From assembly GCF_008329435.1 (NCBI RefSeq), contig NZ_NPKN01000005.1:124001-188000 (forward strand): a stretch of 64,000 nt of DNA, in the 5' to 3' direction. Below the pieces are notes generated by a model, which worked only from the letters and a program-made list of their open reading frames with translations, searched no databases and had not been told where the DNA came from. The first letter of the stretch is position 1. Each line of letters opens with the position of its first letter. The position numbers and the translations under genes are program-made. The DNA comes from Rhodanobacter sp. T12-5 (GTDB taxonomy: Bacteria; Pseudomonadota; Gammaproteobacteria; Xanthomonadales; Rhodanobacteraceae). Positions 8,083 through 16,108 of this stretch are shown one piece after another.

Positions 8083-8669
8083 TCCACACCATTGCCCCGC
8101 GCAGTGGCGTCGCCTTCGAGTTGAAGCGCGACGAGCGGCTGAAGGTGATCGATCCGCAGGGCGAGCAGGTGGCCGACCTGGTCGCGTTCAACCGGAACGA
8201 TGCGGCGGAGGCGATCTCTTCCGGGCGCAGCATCGACTACGCCAGCAGGATCTACCTCAGCACCGGCGACCCGATCTACTCCAATCGCAGTCGGGTGATG
8301 CTGCGCATCGCCGAGGACACCGTCGGCCGGCATGACTTCCTGCTGTCGCCGTGTTCGGCGGAGATGTTCCGCATCATCTACGGCGATGCCCAGCCGCACC
8401 GCGGCTGCCTAGGCAACCTGGCCGAGGCGCTGGCTCCCTACGGGATAGCGGCGGATGCCATCCCGACCGCGTTCAACGTGTTCATGAACGTGCCGATCGA
8501 TCCGCTCACCGGCGTGATCCGGGTCGAGCCACCGCTGAGCCGGGCCGGCGACTACATCGTGTTCGAGGCGCAGATGGACTTGCTGATCGGCCTGACGGCG
8601 TGCTCCGCCGGGCAGTCGAACAACTTCGCGTACAAGCCCATTCGCTATGAGGTGCTGGGGCATGAGTGA
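8079..8669 (+). CDS. DUF1989 / urea carboxylase-associated family protein
   Basis: The 196-residue protein shows the DUF1989 signature: DPQGEQVADLVAFN near the N-terminus, then SRIYLSTGDPIYSN, the CSAEMFRIIYG segment, HRGCLGNLAEAL, FNVFMNVPIDPLTG, and the terminal TACSAGQSNNF block holding the conserved Cys. Family members occur next to urea carboxylase and in amine/guanidine metabolism, and the domain also appears in natural-product clusters; chemistry is largely undefined. The GTG start overlaps the upstream YqcI-family stop, and its own last 8 bases overlap the ATP-grasp start. This tight coupling argues for one pathway or complex. Confidence 0.85.
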   Translation: MIHTIAPRSGVAFELKRDERLKVIDPQGEQVADLVAFNRNDAAEAISSGRSIDYASRIYLSTGDPIYSNRSRVMLRIAEDTVGRHDFLLSPCSAEMFRIIYGDAQPHRGCLGNLAEALAPYGIAADAIPTAFNVFMNVPIDPLTGVIRVEPPLSRAGDYIVFEAQMDLLIGLTACSAGQSNNFAYKPIRYEVLGHE

Positions 8670-9762
8670 GCGGATCGTCCATGTGGCGGGCAGGCGCCAC
8701 ACCTCGTCGGCGGCGCCGCGGCGAATGGGCATGTTCGAGCGCATCCCGAAATGGCTCAACCTGATTCCCATGGTGCTGCAGTGGTTCTGGCTGGGCCTGC
8801 GCCATCGCAGCCTGACCTTGCCGTCCGCGGTCAACCCGCGGATCACCGCAGGTGGCCTGGTCGGCGATACCAAGTCGGAATACTTCGCCTGCATGGGGCC
8901 GCGCGCCCGCGCGCGGGTGGCGCCATACGTGATGCTGCGGCTCACAGGCGGCGACATGCTGGCCACCGCGTCGGCGGCGATCCGCGATGCGGGTCTGGTG
9001 TTTCCGCTGGTGGCCAAGCCGGACCTCGGCTGGTGCGGCTTTGGCGTGCGCCGGCTCGACGATGCACTGGATCTGGCCGATTACCTGGCGCGCTACCCGG
9101 TCGGCGAGGCGCTGATGCTTCAGCGCTATCTGGACGAGCCGGGCGAAGCCGGCATCTTCTACGTGCGTCGCCCGGGTCAGTCGCGCGGCTGGCTGCTCGG
9201 CATCCTGCTGCGTCATTACCCGCAGGTCATCGGCGACGGCGTGAGTACCGTGGCACAGCTGATCGAGAACGACCCGCGCCTGCAACGGGCCACGCGCAAC
9301 CAGCGCGAACACGAATGCCGCCACGATCCCGACGAAGTACCGCTACCCGGCGACAGCGTGCGCCTTTCGCTGATCGGTTCGACCCGCGTCGGCGGCCGCT
9401 ACGAGGACGGCTCGGCCGTCGCCAGCGAGGAGTTGCTGGCCGCGATAGAAGCGGTTGCCAGCGACATGCCGCAATTCCACGCAGGCCGTTTCGACGTCCG
9501 TTATCGCACCTTGAAGGATCTGCGCCACGGCCGCTTCACCATCATCGAAGTCAATGGTGCCGGATCCGAAGCCGTGCACGCGTGGGATCCGAAATATTCG
9601 GTGCGGCAGGTCTACCGCATGGTGTTCGCCAAGCAGCGCCTGATGTTCGAACTCGGCGCGGCCAATCGCGCGCGCGGGCATCGGCCGATCGGGATGGCGG
9701 CACTGGCGCGCCACCACCTGCGCCAGCAGCGGTTGATTCGCCACTATCCACCGTCGAACTGA
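8662..9762 (+). CDS. ATP-grasp ligase (D-Ala-D-Ala ligase-like fold)
   Basis: A 366-residue protein with an ATP-grasp core: FPLVAKPDLGWCGFGVRRL (nucleotide-binding Lys and glycine loop), ALMLQRYLDEPGEAGIFYVR (hinge), and FTIIEVNGAGSEAVHAWDP, where the Glu and Asn would bind magnesium. ATP-grasp enzymes join a carboxylate to an amine, thiol or hydroxyl through an acyl phosphate. An N-terminal hydrophobic stretch (residues about 25-45) is short and probably not a signal peptide. The gene starts inside the DUF1989 gene (ATG 8662) and closes the coupled operon. A different ATP-grasp gene is encoded convergently at 10758. The substrates are not predictable; it could attach an amino acid to the YqcI-family product. 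Confidence 0.82.
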   Translation: MSERIVHVAGRRHTSSAAPRRMGMFERIPKWLNLIPMVLQWFWLGLRHRSLTLPSAVNPRITAGGLVGDTKSEYFACMGPRARARVAPYVMLRLTGGDMLATASAAIRDAGLVFPLVAKPDLGWCGFGVRRLDDALDLADYLARYPVGEALMLQRYLDEPGEAGIFYVRRPGQSRGWLLGILLRHYPQVIGDGVSTVAQLIENDPRLQRATRNQREHECRHDPDEVPLPGDSVRLSLIGSTRVGGRYEDGSAVASEELLAAIEAVASDMPQFHAGRFDVRYRTLKDLRHGRFTIIEVNGAGSEAVHAWDPKYSVRQVYRMVFAKQRLMFELGAANRARGHRPIGMAALARHHLRQQRLIRHYPPSN

Positions 9763-9775
9763 TCGAAGTTTCGAA

Positions 9776-10756
9776 CTACCCCGTGCGGATTGTCCCGGCG
9801 CGCCGACGGCGCAGCCGCCATTCGAATCCGCCCAGCGCGATGCTGGCCAGCCCGAACGGCAGCAGGCTGTAGGTCAGCCGGTAGCACAGCATCGCGGCGA
9901 GCAGATCCGCGCGCGCCTCGGCGGGAAACGACGCCAGCATGATCGTCTCGAACACGCCGAGCCCGCCCGGCGAATGGCTGACGATGCCGGCCAGCACGGC
10001 GCCGACGTAGATCGGCAGGAAATCGACGAACGGCGGTGCCGACCCGGCCGGCAGCAGCACGTAGAGCGCACTGATCGCGGCCAGCATCTCCACCGTGCCG
10101 ATCAGCATCTGCATCGAGGCGATCCCGGCACCGGGAAACGCCAGGGTCCAGCGCCCCGCCGCCCATCGGCGCGGGCGCCGGCCCAGCCAGATCAGCAGTG
10201 CCGCCAACGCCAACACCAGCAGCGTGCCCGGCAACCGGCCCCAGCCGTGCGTGATCGCCGGCTGCCAGCACAGCGCGCCGGTGATCACCACGACAAAACC
10301 CAGCGCTACGCCGAGTCCGACCACGCCGACGATCCGCGCGACATCGCCGGCGCCGATGCCCTCCGCGGCATAGAGGCGATAGCGCAGGGCGGTGCCGGTG
10401 ATCGCATGGAAGCCGAGCGTGTTCGAGATGCCCTGGGTGACCGCTCCGGCGAACGCCGCAAACCCGGCGGAGACCCGATCGCCCACCACCGTGCGCGCCG
10501 CCAGTACGTCGAACAGCGCCAGCATCGCGAAACTGACCGCTGCCGCCATGACCGAATACGCGATATGCCGTGCCGGCAGCTCCGACCAGGCCGCCACCAC
10601 GTCACGCCACGCGAGATGGCTGACGTAGCGGTGCAGCAGCCACGCCGCTCCGCCGAACACCAGCAGGGAGCCACTCCACGACAACCCGCGCAGCCAGCGC
10701 GATGGCGGCTCGGCAAGCGATGAATCGGCAGCCTGCAACTGAGCCTCGCGTGCCAT
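9776..10756 (-). CDS. lysylphosphatidylglycerol synthase-like integral membrane protein (UPF0104)
   Basis: The 326-residue protein has eight or so hydrophobic helices and the UPF0104/LPG_synthase_TM hallmarks: QGISNTLGFHAITGTALRYRLY and VSHSPGGLGVFETIMLASF. This domain is the flippase part of MprF and also occurs alone; stand-alone members are usually without an aminoacyl-transfer domain, as here. ATG 10756 is separated by a single base from the stop of the upstream ATP-grasp gene, so the two are co-translated. It may move an amphipathic product or lipid across the inner membrane; substrate unknown. The extra 23 upstream codons in the frame overlap the ATP-grasp gene and are rejected. Confidence 0.87.
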   Translation of the reverse strand: MAREAQLQAADSSLAEPPSRWLRGLSWSGSLLVFGGAAWLLHRYVSHLAWRDVVAAWSELPARHIAYSVMAAAVSFAMLALFDVLAARTVVGDRVSAGFAAFAGAVTQGISNTLGFHAITGTALRYRLYAAEGIGAGDVARIVGVVGLGVALGFVVVITGALCWQPAITHGWGRLPGTLLVLALAALLIWLGRRPRRWAAGRWTLAFPGAGIASMQMLIGTVEMLAAISALYVLLPAGSAPPFVDFLPIYVGAVLAGIVSHSPGGLGVFETIMLASFPAEARADLLAAMLCYRLTYSLLPFGLASIALGGFEWRLRRRRAGTIRTG

Positions 10757-10757
10757 G

Positions 10758-11681
10758 TCAGTGCGCGCCCAACGTCGTCGGTGTGTGCTCGGGCGGCCGG
10801 GCGCGGGCGATGCGCCCGGCCACATCCAGCGCCATGCGCTCGGCCGCGGCCGGGTGCGCGGCCAGGTGCAGGAACGGTTCGATCAGCTCCAGTTCCATGA
10901 TCAGGAACCGGCCCGCGCTGATCACGCCGTCGACCCGTACATAGGCGTGATCGCCATGGCCGATCGCGGCGACCGCCGCCAGTGCGTGCGCGGCCGCGGC
11001 AAGCGTCGCGGCATCGGGCTGCGCCGGCACGGCGCTGCCGCCGTGTTCGCCCTGCACGCGATAGTCACCCGCGGCCGGACGCTTGAGCACCGCATGGCTG
11101 AACGTGCCGGCGAAATACAGCAGCGACCATTCGCCGGCGCTGACGACCTCCGGCACGAACGGCTGCACCAGATAGTCGAGCTCGCGCGGCAGCTTCGCCA
11201 CCGCCGCGTCGAACGCCGCGTCGCCGACGCTGCCGCGCACGGTATGCCAGGCGCCGCCGCTGATGCTTGGCTTGATCACCAGCGATCCCGACATCGTCGC
11301 CAGCACGCCGGGCAATTCGGCCGCGCTGGCCAGCCGCGTCGGAATGATCGGGACATCGTGCCGGGCCAGTTCGAGCAGGTAGCGCTTGTCGCTGTTCCAG
11401 CGCAGCAGGGCACTGTCGTTGATCGTCGGTACACCCAGCCGATCCAGCCGGTCCAGCCAGTCGAGGAACGCCGCGTGGTGTTTGAAATAATCCCAGATGG
11501 TGCGGATCAACACGGCGTCGAATGCCGACCAGTCCACCCGCGGGTCGTTCCACACGCAGACAACCGGGTCGACGCCGAGGCGCTGCAGCGACGCGGCCAG
11601 ATATGCATCGTCCGGCTGGATCGACGGATGGTCGGCGGATGTGGCAAAGGCACACCGACGAGCGGTAGCGGGAATGGACAT
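10758..11681 (-). CDS. ATP-grasp domain protein (RimK/DcsG-like)
   Basis: A 307-residue ATP-grasp protein. Visible are the family segment VLIRTIWDYF and WNSDKRYLLELARHDVPIIPT in the N-terminal half, the nucleotide-binding SLVIKPSISGGAWHT loop, the QPFVPEVVSAGEWSLLYFAG strand and the metal-binding C-terminal VDGVISAGRFLIMELELIEP. The pattern resembles a widespread group of RimK-like proteins that includes the D-cycloserine ligase DcsG; this resemblance is from memory. ATG 11681 has a clear ribosome site (GGAGGTG at 11686-11692, minus strand). It is followed immediately by the membrane protein at 9776. Substrates unknown. Confidence 0.83.
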   Translation of the reverse strand: MSIPATARRCAFATSADHPSIQPDDAYLAASLQRLGVDPVVCVWNDPRVDWSAFDAVLIRTIWDYFKHHAAFLDWLDRLDRLGVPTINDSALLRWNSDKRYLLELARHDVPIIPTRLASAAELPGVLATMSGSLVIKPSISGGAWHTVRGSVGDAAFDAAVAKLPRELDYLVQPFVPEVVSAGEWSLLYFAGTFSHAVLKRPAAGDYRVQGEHGGSAVPAQPDAATLAAAAHALAAVAAIGHGDHAYVRVDGVISAGRFLIMELELIEPFLHLAAHPAAAERMALDVAGRIARARPPEHTPTTLGAH

Positions 11682-11911
11682 GGCGACACCTCCAATAGCG
11701 GAAAGGGCGCCCTTGCAACGGATTCGCGTACCGAGCGTGGCGGACGGCGTCCGCTGCAGCACCCCTCGATAGCGATGGCGACGGCATGGCCGCCGCACCG
11801 GAAGCGGCAGCGCATCGCGCCGCCGGCGACAGTCTTCCGGTGCAGCCGCTGCTTGTCAATTTGCAGGATGGTTGCGACCGATCTCTACGCGAGGCCTCCA
11901 GTCGTGCCGGG

Positions 11912-12259
11912 TCATGCGGCGGATCCCCCGGAGTGCGCAGGAAGGCCGAGCGTACCGGTGACGCCCTCCACGAAAGTCCGCTCCTCACGATGGATGAAGC
12001 GTCCGGCCTGGGCCATGGCGAAGTTCGCGCGGGCCTCCGGATCGGTCTTGAGGCGCGTACGGTAGGTCTCGTAGGCGGCAAGGCTGTCGAATGCGATCAG
12101 GCCCCACGCCACATTGTTGGTGCCTTCGTGCGGCAGAAAGTAGCCGAGCAGCTCGCCACCGCAGCGGGGAATGACGCGACCCCAGTTCTCGGCGTAGGTC
12201 TGGAAGGCGGCGCGCTGGAAAGGGTCGATCTCGTAGCGAATGAAGCAGGCGATGGTCAT
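11912..12259 (-). CDS. NIPSNAP family protein
   Basis: A 115-residue alpha/beta protein with the NIPSNAP pattern: [35 protein letters not shown], then [29 protein letters not shown]. These small ferredoxin-like-fold proteins form dimers and have no well-defined role in bacteria. ATG 12259 is selected because the upstream 51 codons read across the divergent permease leader and look non-coding. Stand-alone gene; 230 bases separate it from the ATP-grasp gene downstream, a stretch in which nothing recognisable was seen. Confidence 0.88.
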   Translation of the reverse strand: MTIACFIRYEIDPFQRAAFQTYAENWGRVIPRCGGELLGYFLPHEGTNNVAWGLIAFDSLAAYETYRTRLKTDPEARANFAMAQAGRFIHREERTFVEGVTGTLGLPAHSGGSAA

Positions 12260-12392
12260 GGATGAAGGTCGCGAGTGGAGGTCCGCGCACCGTAATGGAG
12301 CCGCCGTGGTCGACGCTTCGGTCGACGGCGAAGCATGGCCCATGCCACACGGGACTGGTGGAAACCGCATCGACAATGGCAAGGTAGCCGCC

Positions 12393-13721
12393 ATGCTTAC
12401 CGAACCCGCCAATGCCTATGCCCGCCGCCTGAACACCTGGGACGCCGCGATGATCGTCATCGGCGGCGTGATCGGGGCGGGCATCTTCCTTACGCCGGCG
12501 ACGGTGGCGCGGCATACCTCGTCGGGCAGCGAGGTGCTGATCCTGTGGGTGATCGGCGGCCTGCTTACCCTCGCCGGGGTGCTGTGCTACGCCGAGCTTG
12601 GCGCGCGCCGGCCGCAGGCGGGCGGCATCTATGTGTATCTGCGCGAGGCGTTCGGCCTGCTGCCGGCCTTCCTGTTCGGCTGGACCATGGCGTTGATCAA
12701 CTACCCCGGCAGCGTGGCGGCGGTGGCCACGATGTTCGCCGATTATTTCTGCGCGGCGATCGGCGCACCATTGCTGTACGTGAAACCGGTGGCGGTGGGT
12801 GCGATCGTGTTCATCGTCGGCATCAACCTGTTCGGCATCCGCGCCGGCGCCTGGATGCAGAACATCTTCACCGTGCTGAAACTGGCTGCGATCGCCTTGC
12901 TGGTGGTGGCCGGGCTGGTGCTGGCGCATGGCCATCTCGGCTTGGCGTTGCTGCCCGAAGCCGACCATCCGGCGTCGTCGTGGGCGTTTGCCGGCGCCTT
13001 GCTGCCGGTGCTGTTCACCTACGGCGGCTTCCATTATCTCAACGACCTCGCCGGCGAAGTGCGCAACCCGCAGCGCACTTTGCCGCGCGCGCTGGGCATG
13101 GGCATGCTGGGTGTGGTGATCTGCTACGTGCTGGCCAATTACGCCTACCTGGCCGGGCTCGGCCATGCCGGTCTCGCCGCCAGCCAGGCGCCGGCGGCGG
13201 ACCTGATGCGGCGGCTGTTCGGCGAGAACGGCGCCACCGTGATGGCGATCGGCATCGCCTGTTCCACCTTCGGTTACTGCAGCATCGCCATCGCCGGCGG
13301 CGCCCGCGTGCTGCAGACGATGGGCGCCGATGGCGTGTTCTTCCGTGCCGCCGGCCGCGTCGATCCGCGCACGCGCGCACCCCAGATCGCGCTGGCCCTG
13401 CTCGGCGCGTGGGCGGTGGTGCTGACCCTGTCCGGCAGCTTCAACCAGCTGCTCAACTACACCACGGTGGGCGAGTGGCTGGGCCACGTGTTCGGCATCG
13501 GCACGCTGTTCTGGTATCGCAAGCACTTCATCGACGAGCCGGCGCCCTACCAGGTGCCGTTCTACCCGTTGCTGCCGCTGATCTTCACGATCACCGTGTT
13601 CGGCGTGATCGTGGCCAGCGCGATCCATGCGCCCGGCGATGCGGGCATGAGCCTGGTGATCATTGCGCTGGGCGTGCCGGTGTACTACGGCTGGCAATGG
13701 TGGACGCGCAGCCGCTCCTGA
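12393..13721 (+). CDS. APC-family amino acid permease
   Basis: The 442-residue protein has twelve predicted membrane helices and the APC superfamily opening in helix 1 ([19 protein letters not shown], the unwound GxG substrate-binding turn), [24 protein letters not shown], and [27 protein letters not shown] in helix 6. Such carriers bring amino acids or peptides' breakdown products in with protons. Length is normal. It is divergent from the NIPSNAP gene; the start ATG 12393 is preceded by AAGGTAGCC. The substrate cannot be told from sequence. Confidence 0.92.
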   Translation: MLTEPANAYARRLNTWDAAMIVIGGVIGAGIFLTPATVARHTSSGSEVLILWVIGGLLTLAGVLCYAELGARRPQAGGIYVYLREAFGLLPAFLFGWTMALINYPGSVAAVATMFADYFCAAIGAPLLYVKPVAVGAIVFIVGINLFGIRAGAWMQNIFTVLKLAAIALLVVAGLVLAHGHLGLALLPEADHPASSWAFAGALLPVLFTYGGFHYLNDLAGEVRNPQRTLPRALGMGMLGVVICYVLANYAYLAGLGHAGLAASQAPAADLMRRLFGENGATVMAIGIACSTFGYCSIAIAGGARVLQTMGADGVFFRAAGRVDPRTRAPQIALALLGAWAVVLTLSGSFNQLLNYTTVGEWLGHVFGIGTLFWYRKHFIDEPAPYQVPFYPLLPLIFTITVFGVIVASAIHAPGDAGMSLVIIALGVPVYYGWQWWTRSRS

Positions 13722-13728
13722 CTTTTTT

Positions 13729-13811
13729 GCGGGAGCGGCTGCAGCCGCGATGCCTTTGCGCACGGTGAAGCAATGGGTGGAGGGCGTCGCGGCTGAAGCC
13801 GCTCCCACAGG
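13729..13811. repeat. paired REP-like inverted repeat
   Basis: GGGAGCGGCTGCAGCCGCGA at 13731-13750 and its inverted partner CGCGGCTGAAGCCGCTCCCA around 13789-13808 flank about 40 bases of spacer. It is the best preserved pair of the family seen at 5870, 21859 and 50139. It lies between the permease and the GH50-like gene; a T-run (13723-13728) precedes it. Confidence 0.85.
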
Positions 13812-13840
13812 TTTCGACTTGACGCGGAGGTTGCCTGGCG

Positions 13841-15979
13841 ATGAAGCGTCGTGCATGGATCGTGCTGTGCCTGTGCGGGCTGGGCGCCTGCCATGCCGGC
13901 ACGCCCGGTGTGGCGGATCTGGCCAATGCCGGCGCGGGGACCCACATCACCCTCGATCACGTGCAGCGCGTGGGTGCCGTCGAGCGCGCCAGCGACGGCG
14001 TGGTGCAGCAGCGCTACGCGTTCCAGCCGGCGGCACACCCGCAGATCGTGATTGCGCCAGCCGATGGGGCATGGGACTGGTCGGGGCAGGGCGAACTGCA
14101 CATGCGCGTGCAGAACGCGATGCCGTGGGCGGTGACGCTCGCGGTGGAGATCGAAGACGCGACGGGGCAGCGATTGCAGGCGACGGTCGGCGTGCCGGCC
14201 GGGCCGGCGCAGACGGTGGTGATCCCGCTGCGCGCCGAGTCGCCACGCAGCGAGGGCATGCAGTCCGGACCGCCGATGCCGTTCGACGATCACGGCCGGT
14301 TGATCCTGCTGGCGACCACGGTACAAGGCGCACTGGACCTGCAACGGGTCAGCGCGATCCGGATCGCCGTGCCTGCGCCGCAGGCCGCGCAGACCTTGCT
14401 GTTTGGCCGGGTCGATACGGTGCCGGGCGAGGCCGGTTTGCGCGCGGCGTACACCGGCATCGTCGACCGTTACGGCCAGTTCACCCGCAGCCGGTGGCCG
14501 GAGAAAATCGCTACCGATGACGCGTTGCGCGCCGCGCATGTGCGTGAGCCATCGGTACCGGTGAAGGTGGTCGGGCAGGACGAATATGGTGGACGTCCGG
14601 ACGTCCGGAATCTGCACAAGACCCATTGGTTCCACACGCAGAGGGTGGATGGCCGCTGGCGGCTGGTGACACCCGACGGCCATGCGTTCTTCTCGCTCGG
14701 CGTCAACGCCGTGAACGCCGACGGTGGCCGCAGCTATGTCGAGGGCCGCGAATTCATGTTCACCGGCCTGCCAGCGGACAGTGGCGAGTGGGCGGTGTTT
14801 TACGGCAGTGGCGACAACCGCAGCAAGGACCAGGCGGCCAGCCAGGGCATCGGCTACAACCACGGCCGCTGGTTCGATTTCTACGCGGCCAATCTGTATC
14901 GCCTCGACGGCAAGGATTGGCCAGGCGCGTGGCGTGCACGCACGCTGGACCGGTTGCAGGCGTGGGGTTTCAACACCATCGGCAACTGGAGCGACCCCGC
15001 CTTGGGCCGGGCCCATCGCCTGCCGTATACGCGTTCGATCAACATCGCCGGCAACTACGCCAACGTGGCTACTGGCTTCGATTGGTGGGGCCGCATGCCC
15101 GACCCGTTCGATCCGCGCTTCGTGCAGGCCACGGAAGCGGCGGTGGCGAAGGCGAGTGCGGGCGTGCGCGACGATCCCTGGCTGCTCGGCTACTTCGCCG
15201 ACAACGAACTGGCGTGGGCCGGCACCGGCCCGCAAGGCCGCTGGGGTCTCGCGCTCGGCACGCTGGCCGGCGACGCGAAAAGCCCGGCCAAGCAGGCCTT
15301 CATTGCGATGTTGCGCAAGCAGTACGTGGCGCCGGAAACGCTGTCCGCGGCCTGGGGCATCGCGTTGGGTTCATGGCGTGCGCTGGACGCCACCGGTTTC
15401 GCCGCGCCCGCGCCGGACGAGGCACACCCGGCGATCGCGAACGACTACCGCGCCTGGCTGCGGCTGTATGCCGACACCTATTTCCGCACCGTTGCCGACG
15501 CGATCCATCGGCACGATCCGCACCACCTGTTCCTCGGCGGCCGCTTCGCCGTCAATACGCCCGAAGCCGTCGCCGCCTGCGCCAGGTACTGCGACGTGGT
15601 CAGCTTCAACGTCTACGCCGACCTGCCGCAGCACGGCTTCGACGTCGCCGCGATGCATGCGCTTGACAAGCCGGTGCTGATCAGCGAATTCCACTTCGGC
15701 TCCGACGATCGCGGCCCGTTCGGCAAGGGCGTGGTGTCGGTGTGGAACGAGTCACAGCGCGGCGAGGCCTATGCGCGCTTCGTCGCCGCCGCGGTCGCCA
15801 ATCCCGACGTCGTGGGCGTGCACTGGTTCCAGTACGTCGACCAGCCGGTGACAGGGCGCTTGCTCGATGGCGAGAACAGCCATATCGGACTGGTGGGGAT
15901 CACCGATATTCCGTTTGGCGGCTTTGTCGAGGCGGTGCGCGTGGAGAATCGGAAGGCGATGCAGTCGGTAGCGCGTTGA
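13841..15979 (+). CDS. putative glycoside hydrolase lipoprotein, GH50/beta-agarase-like
   Basis: A 712-residue exported protein with a lipoprotein signal (LCLCGLGAC, Cys17). An N-terminal beta-sandwich region (about 30-200) precedes a (beta/alpha)8 barrel that resembles agarase-type GH50 enzymes: GRWRLVTPDGHAFFSLGVNAV, LQAWGFNTIGNWSD, DDPWLLGYFADNELAW (acid/base Glu456), and PVLISEFHFG (nucleophile Glu616), then GVHWFQYVDQP. The two glutamates are spaced as in clan GH-A enzymes. It would cut a beta-linked polysaccharide or host glycan outside the cytoplasm. True agarose activity is unlikely for a non-marine organism; the real substrate is unknown. No sugar transporter is adjacent. Confidence 0.8.
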   Translation: MKRRAWIVLCLCGLGACHAGTPGVADLANAGAGTHITLDHVQRVGAVERASDGVVQQRYAFQPAAHPQIVIAPADGAWDWSGQGELHMRVQNAMPWAVTLAVEIEDATGQRLQATVGVPAGPAQTVVIPLRAESPRSEGMQSGPPMPFDDHGRLILLATTVQGALDLQRVSAIRIAVPAPQAAQTLLFGRVDTVPGEAGLRAAYTGIVDRYGQFTRSRWPEKIATDDALRAAHVREPSVPVKVVGQDEYGGRPDVRNLHKTHWFHTQRVDGRWRLVTPDGHAFFSLGVNAVNADGGRSYVEGREFMFTGLPADSGEWAVFYGSGDNRSKDQAASQGIGYNHGRWFDFYAANLYRLDGKDWPGAWRARTLDRLQAWGFNTIGNWSDPALGRAHRLPYTRSINIAGNYANVATGFDWWGRMPDPFDPRFVQATEAAVAKASAGVRDDPWLLGYFADNELAWAGTGPQGRWGLALGTLAGDAKSPAKQAFIAMLRKQYVAPETLSAAWGIALGSWRALDATGFAAPAPDEAHPAIANDYRAWLRLYADTYFRTVADAIHRHDPHHLFLGGRFAVNTPEAVAACARYCDVVSFNVYADLPQHGFDVAAMHALDKPVLISEFHFGSDDRGPFGKGVVSVWNESQRGEAYARFVAAAVANPDVVGVHWFQYVDQPVTGRLLDGENSHIGLVGITDIPFGGFVEAVRVENRKAMQSVAR

Positions 15980-16108
15980 CCGCCGTCCCGAAAAGGTCGG
16001 ACGTGGCCAAGCTATATTGCAGCCTCGCCGATTCCGGCCTCCGGAGCGAGGCGACAGTGATGATCGTTCATCGTCGGCGCGAAGTGTCATCTTGAAAAGG
16101 GGACATCG

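Noticed and set aside
11985-13856. A 623-codon minus-strand frame opposite the amino acid permease
   Set aside because: His/Arg/Gln-rich composition typical of antisense frames in GC-rich DNA; the plus-strand permease has clear family motifs.
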